Part shown: positions 51,859-60,564 of the stretch, piece by piece
Position numbering within the stretch: the stretch's first letter is position 1
Layout of the letters: each line of letters starts with the position of its first letter
From: Silvibacterium dinghuense
GTDB lineage: Bacteria > Acidobacteriota > Terriglobia > Terriglobales > Acidobacteriaceae
Reading direction: 5' to 3'
Assembly: GCF_004123295.1 (NCBI RefSeq)
Contig: NZ_SDMK01000001.1
Coordinates: 558,001-622,000, forward strand
DNA length: 64,000 nt
Position numbers and translations under genes: made by a program
The notes under the pieces: model-generated
Databases searched by the model: none
What the model was told of the DNA's origin: nothing
The model's input: the letters and a program-made list of their open reading frames with translations, nothing else

Positions 51859-52938
51859 CTATGACAATAAAGCCACGCGCCGCGTCTGCACGTTAAAACC
51901 GAGCTCCCGCGCCACACCCAGAATCTTCTCGAATTCCAGGCTGATCTTCGCTCCCGCCTTCTGCGTTACCTCATCTTCAATCGGCAGATCAAAGTCATCC
52001 GCACCATACTTCAGTCCCTCCAGCGCCCGCTCGTTCTGCGTCAGCACCGAGGTACGGATGCGCGGGAAATTATCGAGGTAAATCCGGCTCAGTGCCAGAT
52101 GCCGCAGATATTCGCTGGTGGAAATCTCGATGCCGCCGATCTGGGTGAAGTACGGCTTGAAGGTCCAGCAGAGGAAGCTCGCCAGCCCTGCATTCGACTT
52201 CAACTGCTCGTCCTGAAAGGCCCGCGTGCGCTCCAGGTGCTCCAGCCGCTCGTCGAGTGTTTCATCAAAGCCGATCACCATCGTCGCCGTCGAGCCGAGC
52301 CCTGCCGCCAGGATCGCAGCCTGTGCTTCGAAATATTGCTTCACCGTGTACTTGAACTTGCTGTGCCGCCGCCGGAACTCCTCGGTGAGGATCTCCGAAC
52401 CACCACCGGTAATCCAGCGCACGCCCGCAGCTTTGAAGCGCTGCGCCGCTGCTGCGTAGTCGATCTTTGCGTGATCCGCGAGATACATGAATTCCGCGAT
52501 GGTCAACGCATAGAACTCGATCGCATCGCCATAGCGTGCGCGTACCGCTGCGAAGAGATCGCAATAGTAATCGAGCGGCAGGTGCGGATTGAAGCCGCCA
52601 TTGAAGGCGGCGAGATCGCCGCCCAGAGCCACAAGCTCGTCCAGCTTTGCGAAGACCTGCTCCTGCGTCAGGACGTAGCCATCCGGCTGGCCCGGCAGGC
52701 GATAGAACGCACAGTAATCGCACTGCGCCACGCACACATTCGTGTAGTTCACGATACGCATCAGCATGTATGTCGCCTGATCCGGCACATGAAAACGCGC
52801 CCGCACCGTGCTCGCCAGATCGCATAGTTCGGCGTCGCTCGCGTTCTGCCACAGCCATCGCGCCTCATCGGTCGAGATGCGCTCGCCCGACGCTACCTTC
52901 GTCCGCAGGTCCTGCATGTTCAGGGTCAGTGTTGCCAC
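51859..52938 (-). CDS. mqnC: Cyclic dehypoxanthinyl futalosine synthase (MqnC)
   Basis: A 359-residue radical SAM enzyme. The iron-sulfur motif CxxxCxxC is Cys69, Cys73 and Cys76 (NVCVAQCDYCAFYR). Family stretches are GYVLTQEQVFAKLDELVALGG (first part), NGGFNPHLPLDYY, IEFYALT, GGGSEILTEEFR and TATMVIGFDET. MqnC cyclises dehypoxanthine futalosine in the futalosine route to menaquinone. No other mqn gene is in the window. The start is GTG at 52938. A TAGAAT hexamer lies six bases upstream (52950 down to 52945) and no Shine-Dalgarno is seen, so this transcript may be leaderless. Confidence 0.94.
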   Translation of the reverse strand: MATLTLNMQDLRTKVASGERISTDEARWLWQNASDAELCDLASTVRARFHVPDQATYMLMRIVNYTNVCVAQCDYCAFYRLPGQPDGYVLTQEQVFAKLDELVALGGDLAAFNGGFNPHLPLDYYCDLFAAVRARYGDAIEFYALTIAEFMYLADHAKIDYAAAAQRFKAAGVRWITGGGSEILTEEFRRRHSKFKYTVKQYFEAQAAILAAGLGSTATMVIGFDETLDERLEHLERTRAFQDEQLKSNAGLASFLCWTFKPYFTQIGGIEISTSEYLRHLALSRIYLDNFPRIRTSVLTQNERALEGLKYGADDFDLPIEDEVTQKAGAKISLEFEKILGVARELGFNVQTRRVALLS

Positions 52939-52968
52939 GCTTTTATTCTAAACTTCCCGTAACGCGCA

Positions 52969-54483
52969 TCAGCTCGTCAGCCGGTCGCGCGATATCGGCA
53001 ACATCTGCCACATGACCGCTTCATGCAGGGCTTCGACTCCCAGATTCATCCGCAGGCCCAACTCCGGCGCAACATCGCCCGCATAGTAAAAGCGGATGGT
53101 CACCGCAACCTCGTCGTTCACCAGCACCTCCACCACCGAACCGTCCACATACATTGCCAGCTCGATCGCACCGGCAGTCCCCAGCGGCAGAAGCGCATCG
53201 TTGACGTGCAGCACGTGCGGATTCGCAGCATCGAATCCCACCGTGACCACATCTCTCCCGTTCGTCATAGCCAGAGACACAGACCAGGCTGCATCGCGGC
53301 GCAAACGGCATCGCACCTCTCCACAGCAGCCTGTCAGCTTCATTCCCGCCAGCTTCCGGAGCATCTCACGCGCGCCTTTGCCCGCCTTCAGCTGCTGCTT
53401 CGCGCCGCGCAACGTTTCTACGGATGGAGCCATGCGCATCCCCAGCCCGCCGTCTTCACGCAACGTCAGCACGCGCGGCAGAGACATCATGCCCGCCCAG
53501 CCTGCTGCGCTGAATTCGGCCTCCGGTCTCTGCTCCTGAATCCATCCCCATAGAATGCGATGGCCGTCGCGATCGAGCTGCGTCTTCGGCGCGTAAAAGG
53601 CGCCGTAATCCAGTACTCCGTGCGTCTCCGGATGGAAGAGCCACGCCTTCCGGTCCAGTTCGCCGACCTGCCACCATGACTTGCCCTGGCTGGAATAGAT
53701 CAGCACATGCCTGTCTCCCAGCGCGAAGAACTCCGGACACTCCCACATGTCGCCGGAATCCACCGGGTTCACTGCCGCGACGCCGCTCCCCAAACCGCCG
53801 TACAGCTCGTGCAGATACTCCCAGTGGATTAGGTCTTCGGAACGATAGAGCAGGATGGCTCCGCCCTTGCCGCGCACGCCCGAGCCCACCACCATGTACC
53901 AGCCGTCGTCCCCGTGCCATGGAGAAGGATCACGGAAGCCCGACACATCCATCCCCGCAGGAGGCGTGGCGATCACCGGCTCGGCTACCTTGGTCCAGCG
54001 CGTCAGATTCGGATCCTCGGCCCAGGCCAGCAGCTGTGTCTCGCGATAGCTGTTCTTTCCATCGCGAATCGTCGCCTCAGACTCTGGTACATGCCGCACG
54101 CCGGTATAGATGGCGCCTACACGATCGCCATCGATCACCGCAGTTCCCGAGAAGCATCCGTCTGCATCCGGACCGCCGGGCGTCGGTGCCAGCGCTACCG
54201 GCAATTGCTGCCAGTGCACCATATCCGGACTCACCGCGTGCGCCCAGTGCATGTCGCCCCAGATGGCCGCGTGCGGGTTGTACTGGCAGAACATGTGATA
54301 TTCGCCCTTCCAGTACACCGGCGCATTCGGATCGTTCATCCAGTTTGCCGCCGGCAGAAAGTGGTACTGCGGCCGGAGGGGATCGTCTGCCCACCGCACC
54401 CGCAATCCGTACCCCAACTTTGTGCCCAGCATGGCTGTGCCTGCGGCCATGCCTGCCAGCCCCATAAACTTCCGTCGATTCAT
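52969..54483 (-). CDS. Tat-exported glycoside hydrolase family 32 enzyme (levanase/invertase-like)
   Basis: A 504-residue secreted enzyme. A twin-arginine signal (NRRKFMGLAG, residues 2-11) precedes the five-bladed beta-propeller of GH32. Nucleophile Asp51 lies in NWMNDPN, transition-state Asp185 in FRDPSPW and acid/base Glu248 in WECPEFF. A C-terminal beta-sandwich covers about 360-504. GH32 enzymes split fructosyl linkages in sucrose, levan, inulin or fructo-oligosaccharides. Its ATG overlaps the stop of the LacI-type regulator by four bases (54480-54483), so regulator and enzyme are one translational unit. Confidence 0.92.
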   Translation of the reverse strand: MNRRKFMGLAGMAAGTAMLGTKLGYGLRVRWADDPLRPQYHFLPAANWMNDPNAPVYWKGEYHMFCQYNPHAAIWGDMHWAHAVSPDMVHWQQLPVALAPTPGGPDADGCFSGTAVIDGDRVGAIYTGVRHVPESEATIRDGKNSYRETQLLAWAEDPNLTRWTKVAEPVIATPPAGMDVSGFRDPSPWHGDDGWYMVVGSGVRGKGGAILLYRSEDLIHWEYLHELYGGLGSGVAAVNPVDSGDMWECPEFFALGDRHVLIYSSQGKSWWQVGELDRKAWLFHPETHGVLDYGAFYAPKTQLDRDGHRILWGWIQEQRPEAEFSAAGWAGMMSLPRVLTLREDGGLGMRMAPSVETLRGAKQQLKAGKGAREMLRKLAGMKLTGCCGEVRCRLRRDAAWSVSLAMTNGRDVVTVGFDAANPHVLHVNDALLPLGTAGAIELAMYVDGSVVEVLVNDEVAVTIRFYYAGDVAPELGLRMNLGVEALHEAVMWQMLPISRDRLTS

Positions 54484-55583
54484 TTCTGCCGCTTCTTCCG
54501 CACAGCCTTCGGGGCCGGCCCGGTAGAGCTGCGAATCACGAGCGTCGGTACCACCCAGTACTGTTTCCCTTTCTGGGTGACATCGCGCCCAGCCTCAAGC
54601 GCCGTCATGTAGCGCTGAGCCAGCTCCAGGCGCGAGATCCGCAGGGTCGTGAGGGGAGGCGACACGATGTCGCAATACTCAATATCATCGCAGCCCACCA
54701 GCGAGATCTCCTCCGGCACACGTACTCCACGCCGATGCAACTCTCGCAGCACCCCGATCGCAGTCAAGTCGTTGGCCGTCAGGATCGCCGTCGGCCTCCG
54801 CTTGATCTGGAGCAGGCTCTCCGCGGCGGCCACACCGCCGCTGATACGGTAATCCCCGGTCAGCAGCAGTTCCTCATGCACTGCGAGTCCCGCGCCCTGC
54901 ATGGCCGCCACGAAGGAATCCCGGCGCACATTGGAGGTAGTGATGCCCTCATTTCCGCCGACAAACCCGATCTCGCGATGCCCCAGCCCGTGCAAATAGC
55001 GCACCGCTTCGGCCATTCCCTGCGCAAAGCCGATGGCCACATCGCTGACACCTACCGCCGTCTTCTGAAGGTCAGCCGTCACCACGGGCACACGGTTATG
55101 CACCAGCGCAGCCAGGCTGTCCCGCTCTTCTTCGGAGGAGAGAAAGGCCACCCCATCCACGCGCCGCACCAGCATCCTCCGAATCGACTGCTGGATTCTT
55201 GCAGTATGGAAGTCTGTCGTCGCCAGAAGCAGCTCCAGGTTGCGTTCCAGGAGAATCGCCTCAAAATTACGTACGAAATCCGGATAAAAAGGGTTGGTGA
55301 TATCCGGCAGAATGACCCCGTAGGTGCCGCTCCGGCCATATTTCATGGTGATGGCGCTGGTGTTCGGAAAATAGCGCTGCTCCCGGATGACCTGACGCAC
55401 CCGTTCCGCTGTCTCCTCCCGCACCGCCGTCGAACCGTTGATCACCCGCGAGACCGTCGCGCTTGAAACCCCGGCCAGCTGCGCAATCGTCCGCATACTC
55501 TGCGCATCCGCATTCCATCCCCCCGGCGGAGCCGAACGCTTAGCACTTTTCTTTTGCCGCTCTTTCCCGTGCTTACGAACCAC
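54480..55583 (-). CDS. LacI-family transcriptional regulator
   Basis: A 367-residue repressor-type regulator. The DNA-binding helix-turn-helix is TIAQLAGVSSATVSRVINGS, followed by a hinge, and the periplasmic-binding-protein-like sensor domain starts near YGVILPDITNPFYPDF. SGGVAAAESLL and LVGCDDIEY are conserved ligand-domain motifs. Coupled to the GH32 gene, it probably responds to sucrose or a fructo-oligosaccharide. The N-terminus before the helix-turn-helix is unusually basic and long. I chose the GTG at 55583, with GGAAGGGAG upstream; an ATG at 55610 or one directly at the HTH are alternatives. Confidence 0.9.
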   Translation of the reverse strand: MVRKHGKERQKKSAKRSAPPGGWNADAQSMRTIAQLAGVSSATVSRVINGSTAVREETAERVRQVIREQRYFPNTSAITMKYGRSGTYGVILPDITNPFYPDFVRNFEAILLERNLELLLATTDFHTARIQQSIRRMLVRRVDGVAFLSSEEERDSLAALVHNRVPVVTADLQKTAVGVSDVAIGFAQGMAEAVRYLHGLGHREIGFVGGNEGITTSNVRRDSFVAAMQGAGLAVHEELLLTGDYRISGGVAAAESLLQIKRRPTAILTANDLTAIGVLRELHRRGVRVPEEISLVGCDDIEYCDIVSPPLTTLRISRLELAQRYMTALEAGRDVTQKGKQYWVVPTLVIRSSTGPAPKAVRKKRQK

Positions 55584-55776
55584 TTGCAAACTCCCTTCCG
55601 GACACTTCATTCAAAAATGCTTCCATGGTGAAGCACATTCCGGGCTTCGCCCACTCTCGGGCCAGCACCGTACAGTAGTCAAGGTTCTTCGCATGACGCA
55701 GCCTGTTCCCAAGCCTCAGCCACACCAGACAACAGGACAGGAGCCGGAATCGAACCCATTCCAACGCCGTCTTTCT

Positions 55777-55803
55777 ATGTACTTTTAAAGACGCAAAATA
55801 CAT
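55777..55803. promoter_or_regulatory. Imperfect palindrome in the LacI / Tat-protein divergent region
   Basis: ATGTA-C-TTTT (from 55777) and AAAA-TACAT (to 55803) are inverted around an eight-base centre. It lies 48 bases before the phosphatase-superfamily gene and about 190 bases upstream of the LacI gene, where an operator for both could sit. The support is weak. Confidence 0.25.
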
Positions 55804-55850
55804 CTCAAGCAGACAAGAGCACTTCTCGTTACCATGGGATGAGAGCATCC

Positions 55851-57008
55851 ATGTCTGTCCTCGATCCTCGTCTTCGCACCTCGGCCGCCATCGCCGGATC
55901 GCGCCGCGACTTCCTCCGCTCGGCTGTCGGCCTCGGCGCGGCAAGCGCGCTGCTCGGCTTCTCTCCACTGAAAGCCGCAACCCTGCCGCTGAACCACAAA
56001 GCGGTTGTCGTCACCTTTGGCGGAGGCGCACGCGATGAAGAGACCTTTGCGCCCGAAGGACAGGAGAACATTCCCAACCTCCTGCACAAGCTCTTCCCGC
56101 AGGCTACGCTCTACACGCAGGTGGTGAATCACGGCATCCTCGGCCACTATGTGGCGACGGCCAGCCTCGCGACCGGGGTCTACGAGACATTCGACAACTT
56201 CGCCGCCGTCTCGCCGGACAACCCCACTGTCTTCGAGTACTTCCGCCGCGACCTCCACCGCCCAGCCTCCGACGCCTGGGTGGTCGCGCCCAGCAATGGC
56301 TTCAACCGCATCGGCGAAAGCGACAACCGCCGATACGGGCAGGGGCTCGGCGCCGGTGTCATCCTGCCCAAGAACCTGCTCAAGGCCGCCATGCCCGGCC
56401 ACGGACTCGGCCAGTACGACCACCTGCTGCGCGACAACTACGAAGACCCGTACTTCACACCCGCGCTCGCCGGCAACGAGGTCGAACTCAGGCAGCTCGA
56501 CTCCATCCTCAAGCTGTCGATCGACGACTTCACCCGCCACGCGCTCACGCTCTCCAGCCCCGACGAGCTTTCGGTCTACATCGCCAAACAGCTCATGCGC
56601 CAGCTTGCGCCCAGCCTGCTCTGGATCACGCTACACGACATCGACATCGCGCACTCCGGCACCTATTCGCTCTACGTCGACGGCATCCGCCGCTCCGACC
56701 GCCTTTGCGCCGAGATCTGGCAGAGCATCCAGAGCGAGCCCGAGTACGCGAATCGCACCACGATGTTTATTCTGCCGGACTTTGGCCGCGACTCGGACTA
56801 CGACGCCGCCGGTAACGGCTTCCAGCACCATCGCACCGGCGATCCGCTCTCCCGCACGACCTGGCTCATGGCCCTCGGCCCCGGCATCCGCCAGGGCGTG
56901 GTCATCGATCACCCCGTCGACTCACTCGACCTCGTGCCCACGCTCGGCTCCCTGCTGCGCTTCGATACCCCGCTCGCCAAGGGCCGTCCGCTCACGGAGG
57001 TGCTGTAG
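55851..57008 (+). CDS. Tat-exported alkaline-phosphatase-superfamily protein (sulfatase/DUF1501-like)
   Basis: A 385-residue protein. A Tat signal (GSRRDFLRSAVGLGAASAL, about residues 16-34) leads to a fold with alkaline-phosphatase-superfamily metal motifs. FGGGARDEE is near the N-terminus, TLHDIDIAHSG (Asp and His) follows, then MFILPDFGRDSD and the late His in FQHHRTGDP before TWLMALGPGIRQG; DSLDLVPTLGSLL is the typical closing helix. Likely a secreted phosphohydrolase or sulfatase-like enzyme. The ATG at 55851 follows GAGAG; an ATG at 55839 is equally possible. Its TAG stop overlaps the GTG start of the next gene by one base, so the pair is coupled. Confidence 0.72.
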   Translation: MSVLDPRLRTSAAIAGSRRDFLRSAVGLGAASALLGFSPLKAATLPLNHKAVVVTFGGGARDEETFAPEGQENIPNLLHKLFPQATLYTQVVNHGILGHYVATASLATGVYETFDNFAAVSPDNPTVFEYFRRDLHRPASDAWVVAPSNGFNRIGESDNRRYGQGLGAGVILPKNLLKAAMPGHGLGQYDHLLRDNYEDPYFTPALAGNEVELRQLDSILKLSIDDFTRHALTLSSPDELSVYIAKQLMRQLAPSLLWITLHDIDIAHSGTYSLYVDGIRRSDRLCAEIWQSIQSEPEYANRTTMFILPDFGRDSDYDAAGNGFQHHRTGDPLSRTTWLMALGPGIRQGVVIDHPVDSLDLVPTLGSLLRFDTPLAKGRPLTEVL

Positions 57009-58216
57009 TGCTCCCCTCCCAGCTGACTGCTCGCAGCTTTGATTCCTATCCGCCGAAGGCCCGGGCTCTCGCCGTTGCCAACCTCGCGCTCATTCAGCAA
57101 TTGCCTATCGCTTTTGCCGGACTGCTGCTGCGCGAGATGCACTCCTATGACTGGCGCTTCCCTGCCGAGCAGCGGACGGTCGAGAATCAGTTTGCTTTTC
57201 TGGCCTCGGAGACACCGCAGCAGCGCGAAACTCTTCTGCGCGGCTTCGCCTCCCTCTCGCTCCCGGCGAATCTCATCGCCATGGACTGGGTCGCCACCCC
57301 ACAGCCTTTCCTGGATGGCCTGACCACGCATCTCTGGGCCAGCCATCAGCACGACGGCTTCCGCGACGCCGCAGCTGCCTACGCCGAAGCCTGGACGACA
57401 GCGCGTCCGGACCCGATGCCAGCCATCCCCCGTCTGGCCATCGTCGTTCTCAATCCTGATCTGCGCGCCGACAATACGCAGCTCTTCCGCAAGCTGCGGC
57501 CACACGGTGTCTATTTCTCCAATGTCGATGGCACAAATGGCTGGCCATCCGTCATCAGCCTGGTCAACGAACGAGCGCAGAAGTCGCCAGAACCATGGCA
57601 GCACTGGTACATCGAAGGCGGCGCCTTCGATCCCGCACTCTCACCGCATCTCGCCGCCATCGGCTATGACGATGCCGCCTCTACCCGCGCCGCCATCCTG
57701 CACCGCATGCAGGAGATCATCGGCAGCGGTCACGGCGGTCCCGAAGAGCTGCGCACCCGCATGGCGGAAACAACTCCAGCCGATCTCGGCCTGCCGTCGG
57801 GCGATCAGGAAACCCTTTCGCGCTTCAAGGTCAGCGTTCTCGGCGAAGGCTCCGGCACGCAGATCTTTTCGACCACCTTCGTCCAGTGGAGCGCCCGCGA
57901 AGCACTGCGCCGCGCCCAGCCGGCAACGCTGCTGCTGCGCTATACTCCGCGTCAGCGCCAGCTGCCGATGAACGAGATGCTCTCCGGCGCCTCATCGCAT
58001 CCCGAACCCGATCCGGCAGGCTCCGTAGTCGACGCCGACATGGGCGCCTTCTACACCTGGATCAACCAGCAGCGGCTCACCGGCGCATCGCAGTCGTCGT
58101 TCCTCGCCTGGAGCCAGGTACACAACGCAGCGGTGGCCATCAGCCCCACGCTGCCCCGCGCTACCGAGTCGGCAGGCAGCATCACCGTGGACAAGCTGCT
58201 GCAGCAACTCGGCTGA
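57008..58216 (+). CDS. Unknown protein coupled to the phosphatase-superfamily gene
   Basis: A 402-residue protein I do not recognise. There is no signal peptide or membrane helix. It looks globular and mixed helical, with an N-terminal helical region (residues 10-110, KARALAVANLALIQQLP) and a middle alpha/beta part with a Rossmann-like strand (IPRLAIVVLNPDL). The segment WQHWYIEGGAF and the later LLLRYTPRQRQLPMNEM are the most distinctive. The start is GTG at 57008, sharing one base with the stop of the preceding gene (TAGTG). The tight coupling to an exported phosphatase-type protein suggests a joint role, possibly regulation or substrate handling, but nothing in the sequence shows it. Confidence 0.68.
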   Translation: MLPSQLTARSFDSYPPKARALAVANLALIQQLPIAFAGLLLREMHSYDWRFPAEQRTVENQFAFLASETPQQRETLLRGFASLSLPANLIAMDWVATPQPFLDGLTTHLWASHQHDGFRDAAAAYAEAWTTARPDPMPAIPRLAIVVLNPDLRADNTQLFRKLRPHGVYFSNVDGTNGWPSVISLVNERAQKSPEPWQHWYIEGGAFDPALSPHLAAIGYDDAASTRAAILHRMQEIIGSGHGGPEELRTRMAETTPADLGLPSGDQETLSRFKVSVLGEGSGTQIFSTTFVQWSAREALRRAQPATLLLRYTPRQRQLPMNEMLSGASSHPEPDPAGSVVDADMGAFYTWINQQRLTGASQSSFLAWSQVHNAAVAISPTLPRATESAGSITVDKLLQQLG

Positions 58217-58236
58217 AGCGCTCTTCCTACCCCTGC

Positions 58237-58382
58237 ATTGTCATCCCGACCGGAGCGTAGCGAAGTGGAGGGACCTGCGGTTTGCCTGTTTGCTGCAGGA
58301 AGCCTGCAGCGGGAGTAGAAAAACGCAGCTCTCTCCGCTGCGCGAGACGATAAAACTGTCTCGCTCCGGTCGAGATGACAAT
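58237..58382. repeat. Palindrome-ended intergenic repeat (MITE/REP-like, about 146 bp)
   Basis: The ends attgtcatcccgaccggagcg-type (58237-58257) and cgctccggtcgagatgacaat (58362-58382) are inverted over 21 bases with one mismatch. The interior has short repeats such as gcagg/cctgc and contains no gene. The wording (gtcatcccgaccggagcgtagcgaagtgga) is the type of short dispersed repeat common between genes in acidobacterial genomes. It lies between convergent genes, as such elements often do. Confidence 0.75.
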
Positions 58383-58428
58383 CGTCTGGAGAAGGAAAAC
58401 ACCAAATGCTGAATAGGGCGGATGCGGC

Positions 58429-60564
58429 CTACCCGTACAGCGGCTCTGAGGTCACCTCGGCCTCCAGCCGATCGATGATCGCCGCGATCTGCCGCGACAT
58501 GCGCACCAGCGCATGCTCGCGCACCGACAGAGCCGCCGACTCATCCACCTTCGAAGTATCGATCATCGCTTCGAGCCGCGGATGCTCCGCATGTCCGCAT
58601 GCCTGCCCCTTAGCCTGCCGATCGAGACAGTCGGCGATGTGCGACAGTGTCTCGCCACACACCCGGTGAAAACGGGTCTCCAGTTCCAGGAACTCCGGCG
58701 AAACGCCGTGAGGATCGCCGAAGACCCGGAACTGCAGCAGGGGCACCTCGTGCAGATAGAACGTTCTCAGCTGCGCCTGCCAGCGGCGGATGCGGTCTCT
58801 GGCCGCCAGGTGCGCCGCGCGCTTCGGCCCGGTTTCAAAAGGAACCGCGTCGGACTGCGCGTTCACATCGGCGAACAGGCGATAGACCTGATCCCGCTGC
58901 CTCCGGATGCGTACCATCTCGTCGGGCTGCTTGGGGCCTGGCTTCACCTCCGCGAGCTCCGCCATCAGGCGTAGGTTGCGTATGAAGATGCGCACCATCT
59001 CGTCGGCCGCGGCCTTCGGGTAAAGCCGCTCGAAGACCACCCACATCGCCGTGGTTCCCAGCAATACGCCAATCGAGCGGTCCCGCGCCTGGGTCAGCGA
59101 TGTCTGGATCGTGAAGTCGCCCAGGTTGATCAGGTAGAACGCCAGGGCGATCTGGATGCCCGCATAGGAAAGCCGCGAGCTCGAGGTCGAGACCCACGCA
59201 GCGATGAAGGTGATCGAAACAAAGAACAAGGTGAAGCCGCCGATGGTGTCCACGTAGGGCAGGATGAAAATCTGCCCGCCCAGCGCAAAAACGAATCCGC
59301 CCAGCAGCGCCCCGCCGATGCGCAACACCTGCTTCTGCCGCGACGCGCCAATATTGGTCAGCGCCGTCAGCACACAGGTCGTCACCGAAGTTGCCAGTGC
59401 CGGCCATGCCAGGCTTACGTACAGCACGTAGCACAGCATCGCGGCCAGCGTGCCGCCCATCGCATAGCGCACGTACTCCCGGTTCGAAAACGCGTCGGAG
59501 ACAAAGATGCCGCGGCGCTCCGGCTCTCCCTCCTGAATCGCAAGCTGAGGGTCGAGCGTCGCCTCGCTATCGTAGGCGGTCGGAATCAGCGCCATCATGG
59601 ATTCCAGTTCGGAGAAGAGCGGAAAATTGTCCGCTTCCCGGCTCGTCTCCGGCTGCCATGGCGCAGGAATCCGGCTCTCTATCACGCACTTGCGCATTTC
59701 AGCCACATGCGAGGCCAGGGCCGCGGCACGCCGCATCTGCTGTTCGCTCAGCGGAGGATGAGAATACACCATGGCTGCCGCAAAATCGGTCCCGCGCCCG
59801 ACCAGTGACACCACCGTGCTCATGCGCATCCGCATCATGCCGTCATAGCTGCCGCGTATGATGTGACGCCGCAACGATCCCATGCCGACAAGCGCATACT
59901 GCGTCAGCGTTCGTTCTGTCTCCTTGGAAACCGGGCTTCCACCGGCGAAACTCCGGAGCAGCTTTTCGACCGCCGTCAGCCGCGCCTTGAGTCCTGCGGT
60001 CACCTCGTCTTCCGTCTTCATGGCATGGAAGGCTGCCTCGACCGCGAGCGTCACCACCGCGCCGATGGCTGCCGCCAGCACCTGCCACAGCGTCAGCTCC
60101 ACGTTGTGTTCTGTCGGCCCGGGCAGATACCAGATGCCCAGCACGCTTGTCACCACCAGGCTCAAACCCACGGCCACCGCATAATCGCTCAGGGCGCGCA
60201 GCAGGAAGAAGATGAGGAAGATGCTGATGCCTTCCCACAGGAAATGCGTCATCGGCTCGGATGCGAACATGCGCGCCCCAACCGGCACGAAGATGACCGT
60301 CAGGGCGCAGGCAACCATCATCGAAAGCGCCGATTGCGCCGTGGCCCGCAGATTTTCGCGCGAGAGCGTAAAGGCGAACAGCGCGCCGATCGCACCTCCA
60401 GGAACCCGGAAGGTCTGTACCAGGATCATCGAGATCGTTGCGGCGATGACCATGCGCGCCACGATCGCCCCGCGCCCCGGATACGGAGCCAGCTCCGCAC
60501 GCAGGAAGTCCGGGAACCACTGCACAAATCTTGGTTTGTGCGGAAGCTGCAGCGCAGTTGCCAT
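58429..60564 (-). CDS. FUSC-family inner-membrane efflux protein (AaeB-like)
   Basis: A 711-residue protein with two membrane bundles (about residues 30-185 and 375-520), each of about six helices, and soluble helical regions after each. GRGAIVARMVIAATISMILVQTFRVPGGAIGALFAFTLSREN near the N-terminus (quoted in part) is typical of the FUSC/AaeB family, which exports aromatic acids and fusaric-acid-like compounds. The C-terminal half repeats the pattern at ALTNIGASRQKQVLRIGGALLGG. It is the last gene of an operon with HlyD-type adaptor, YtcA-like lipoprotein and TolC-like channel, and starts with TGATG overlap on the adaptor gene. Confidence 0.88.
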   Translation of the reverse strand: MATALQLPHKPRFVQWFPDFLRAELAPYPGRGAIVARMVIAATISMILVQTFRVPGGAIGALFAFTLSRENLRATAQSALSMMVACALTVIFVPVGARMFASEPMTHFLWEGISIFLIFFLLRALSDYAVAVGLSLVVTSVLGIWYLPGPTEHNVELTLWQVLAAAIGAVVTLAVEAAFHAMKTEDEVTAGLKARLTAVEKLLRSFAGGSPVSKETERTLTQYALVGMGSLRRHIIRGSYDGMMRMRMSTVVSLVGRGTDFAAAMVYSHPPLSEQQMRRAAALASHVAEMRKCVIESRIPAPWQPETSREADNFPLFSELESMMALIPTAYDSEATLDPQLAIQEGEPERRGIFVSDAFSNREYVRYAMGGTLAAMLCYVLYVSLAWPALATSVTTCVLTALTNIGASRQKQVLRIGGALLGGFVFALGGQIFILPYVDTIGGFTLFFVSITFIAAWVSTSSSRLSYAGIQIALAFYLINLGDFTIQTSLTQARDRSIGVLLGTTAMWVVFERLYPKAAADEMVRIFIRNLRLMAELAEVKPGPKQPDEMVRIRRQRDQVYRLFADVNAQSDAVPFETGPKRAAHLAARDRIRRWQAQLRTFYLHEVPLLQFRVFGDPHGVSPEFLELETRFHRVCGETLSHIADCLDRQAKGQACGHAEHPRLEAMIDTSKVDESAALSVREHALVRMSRQIAAIIDRLEAEVTSEPLYG

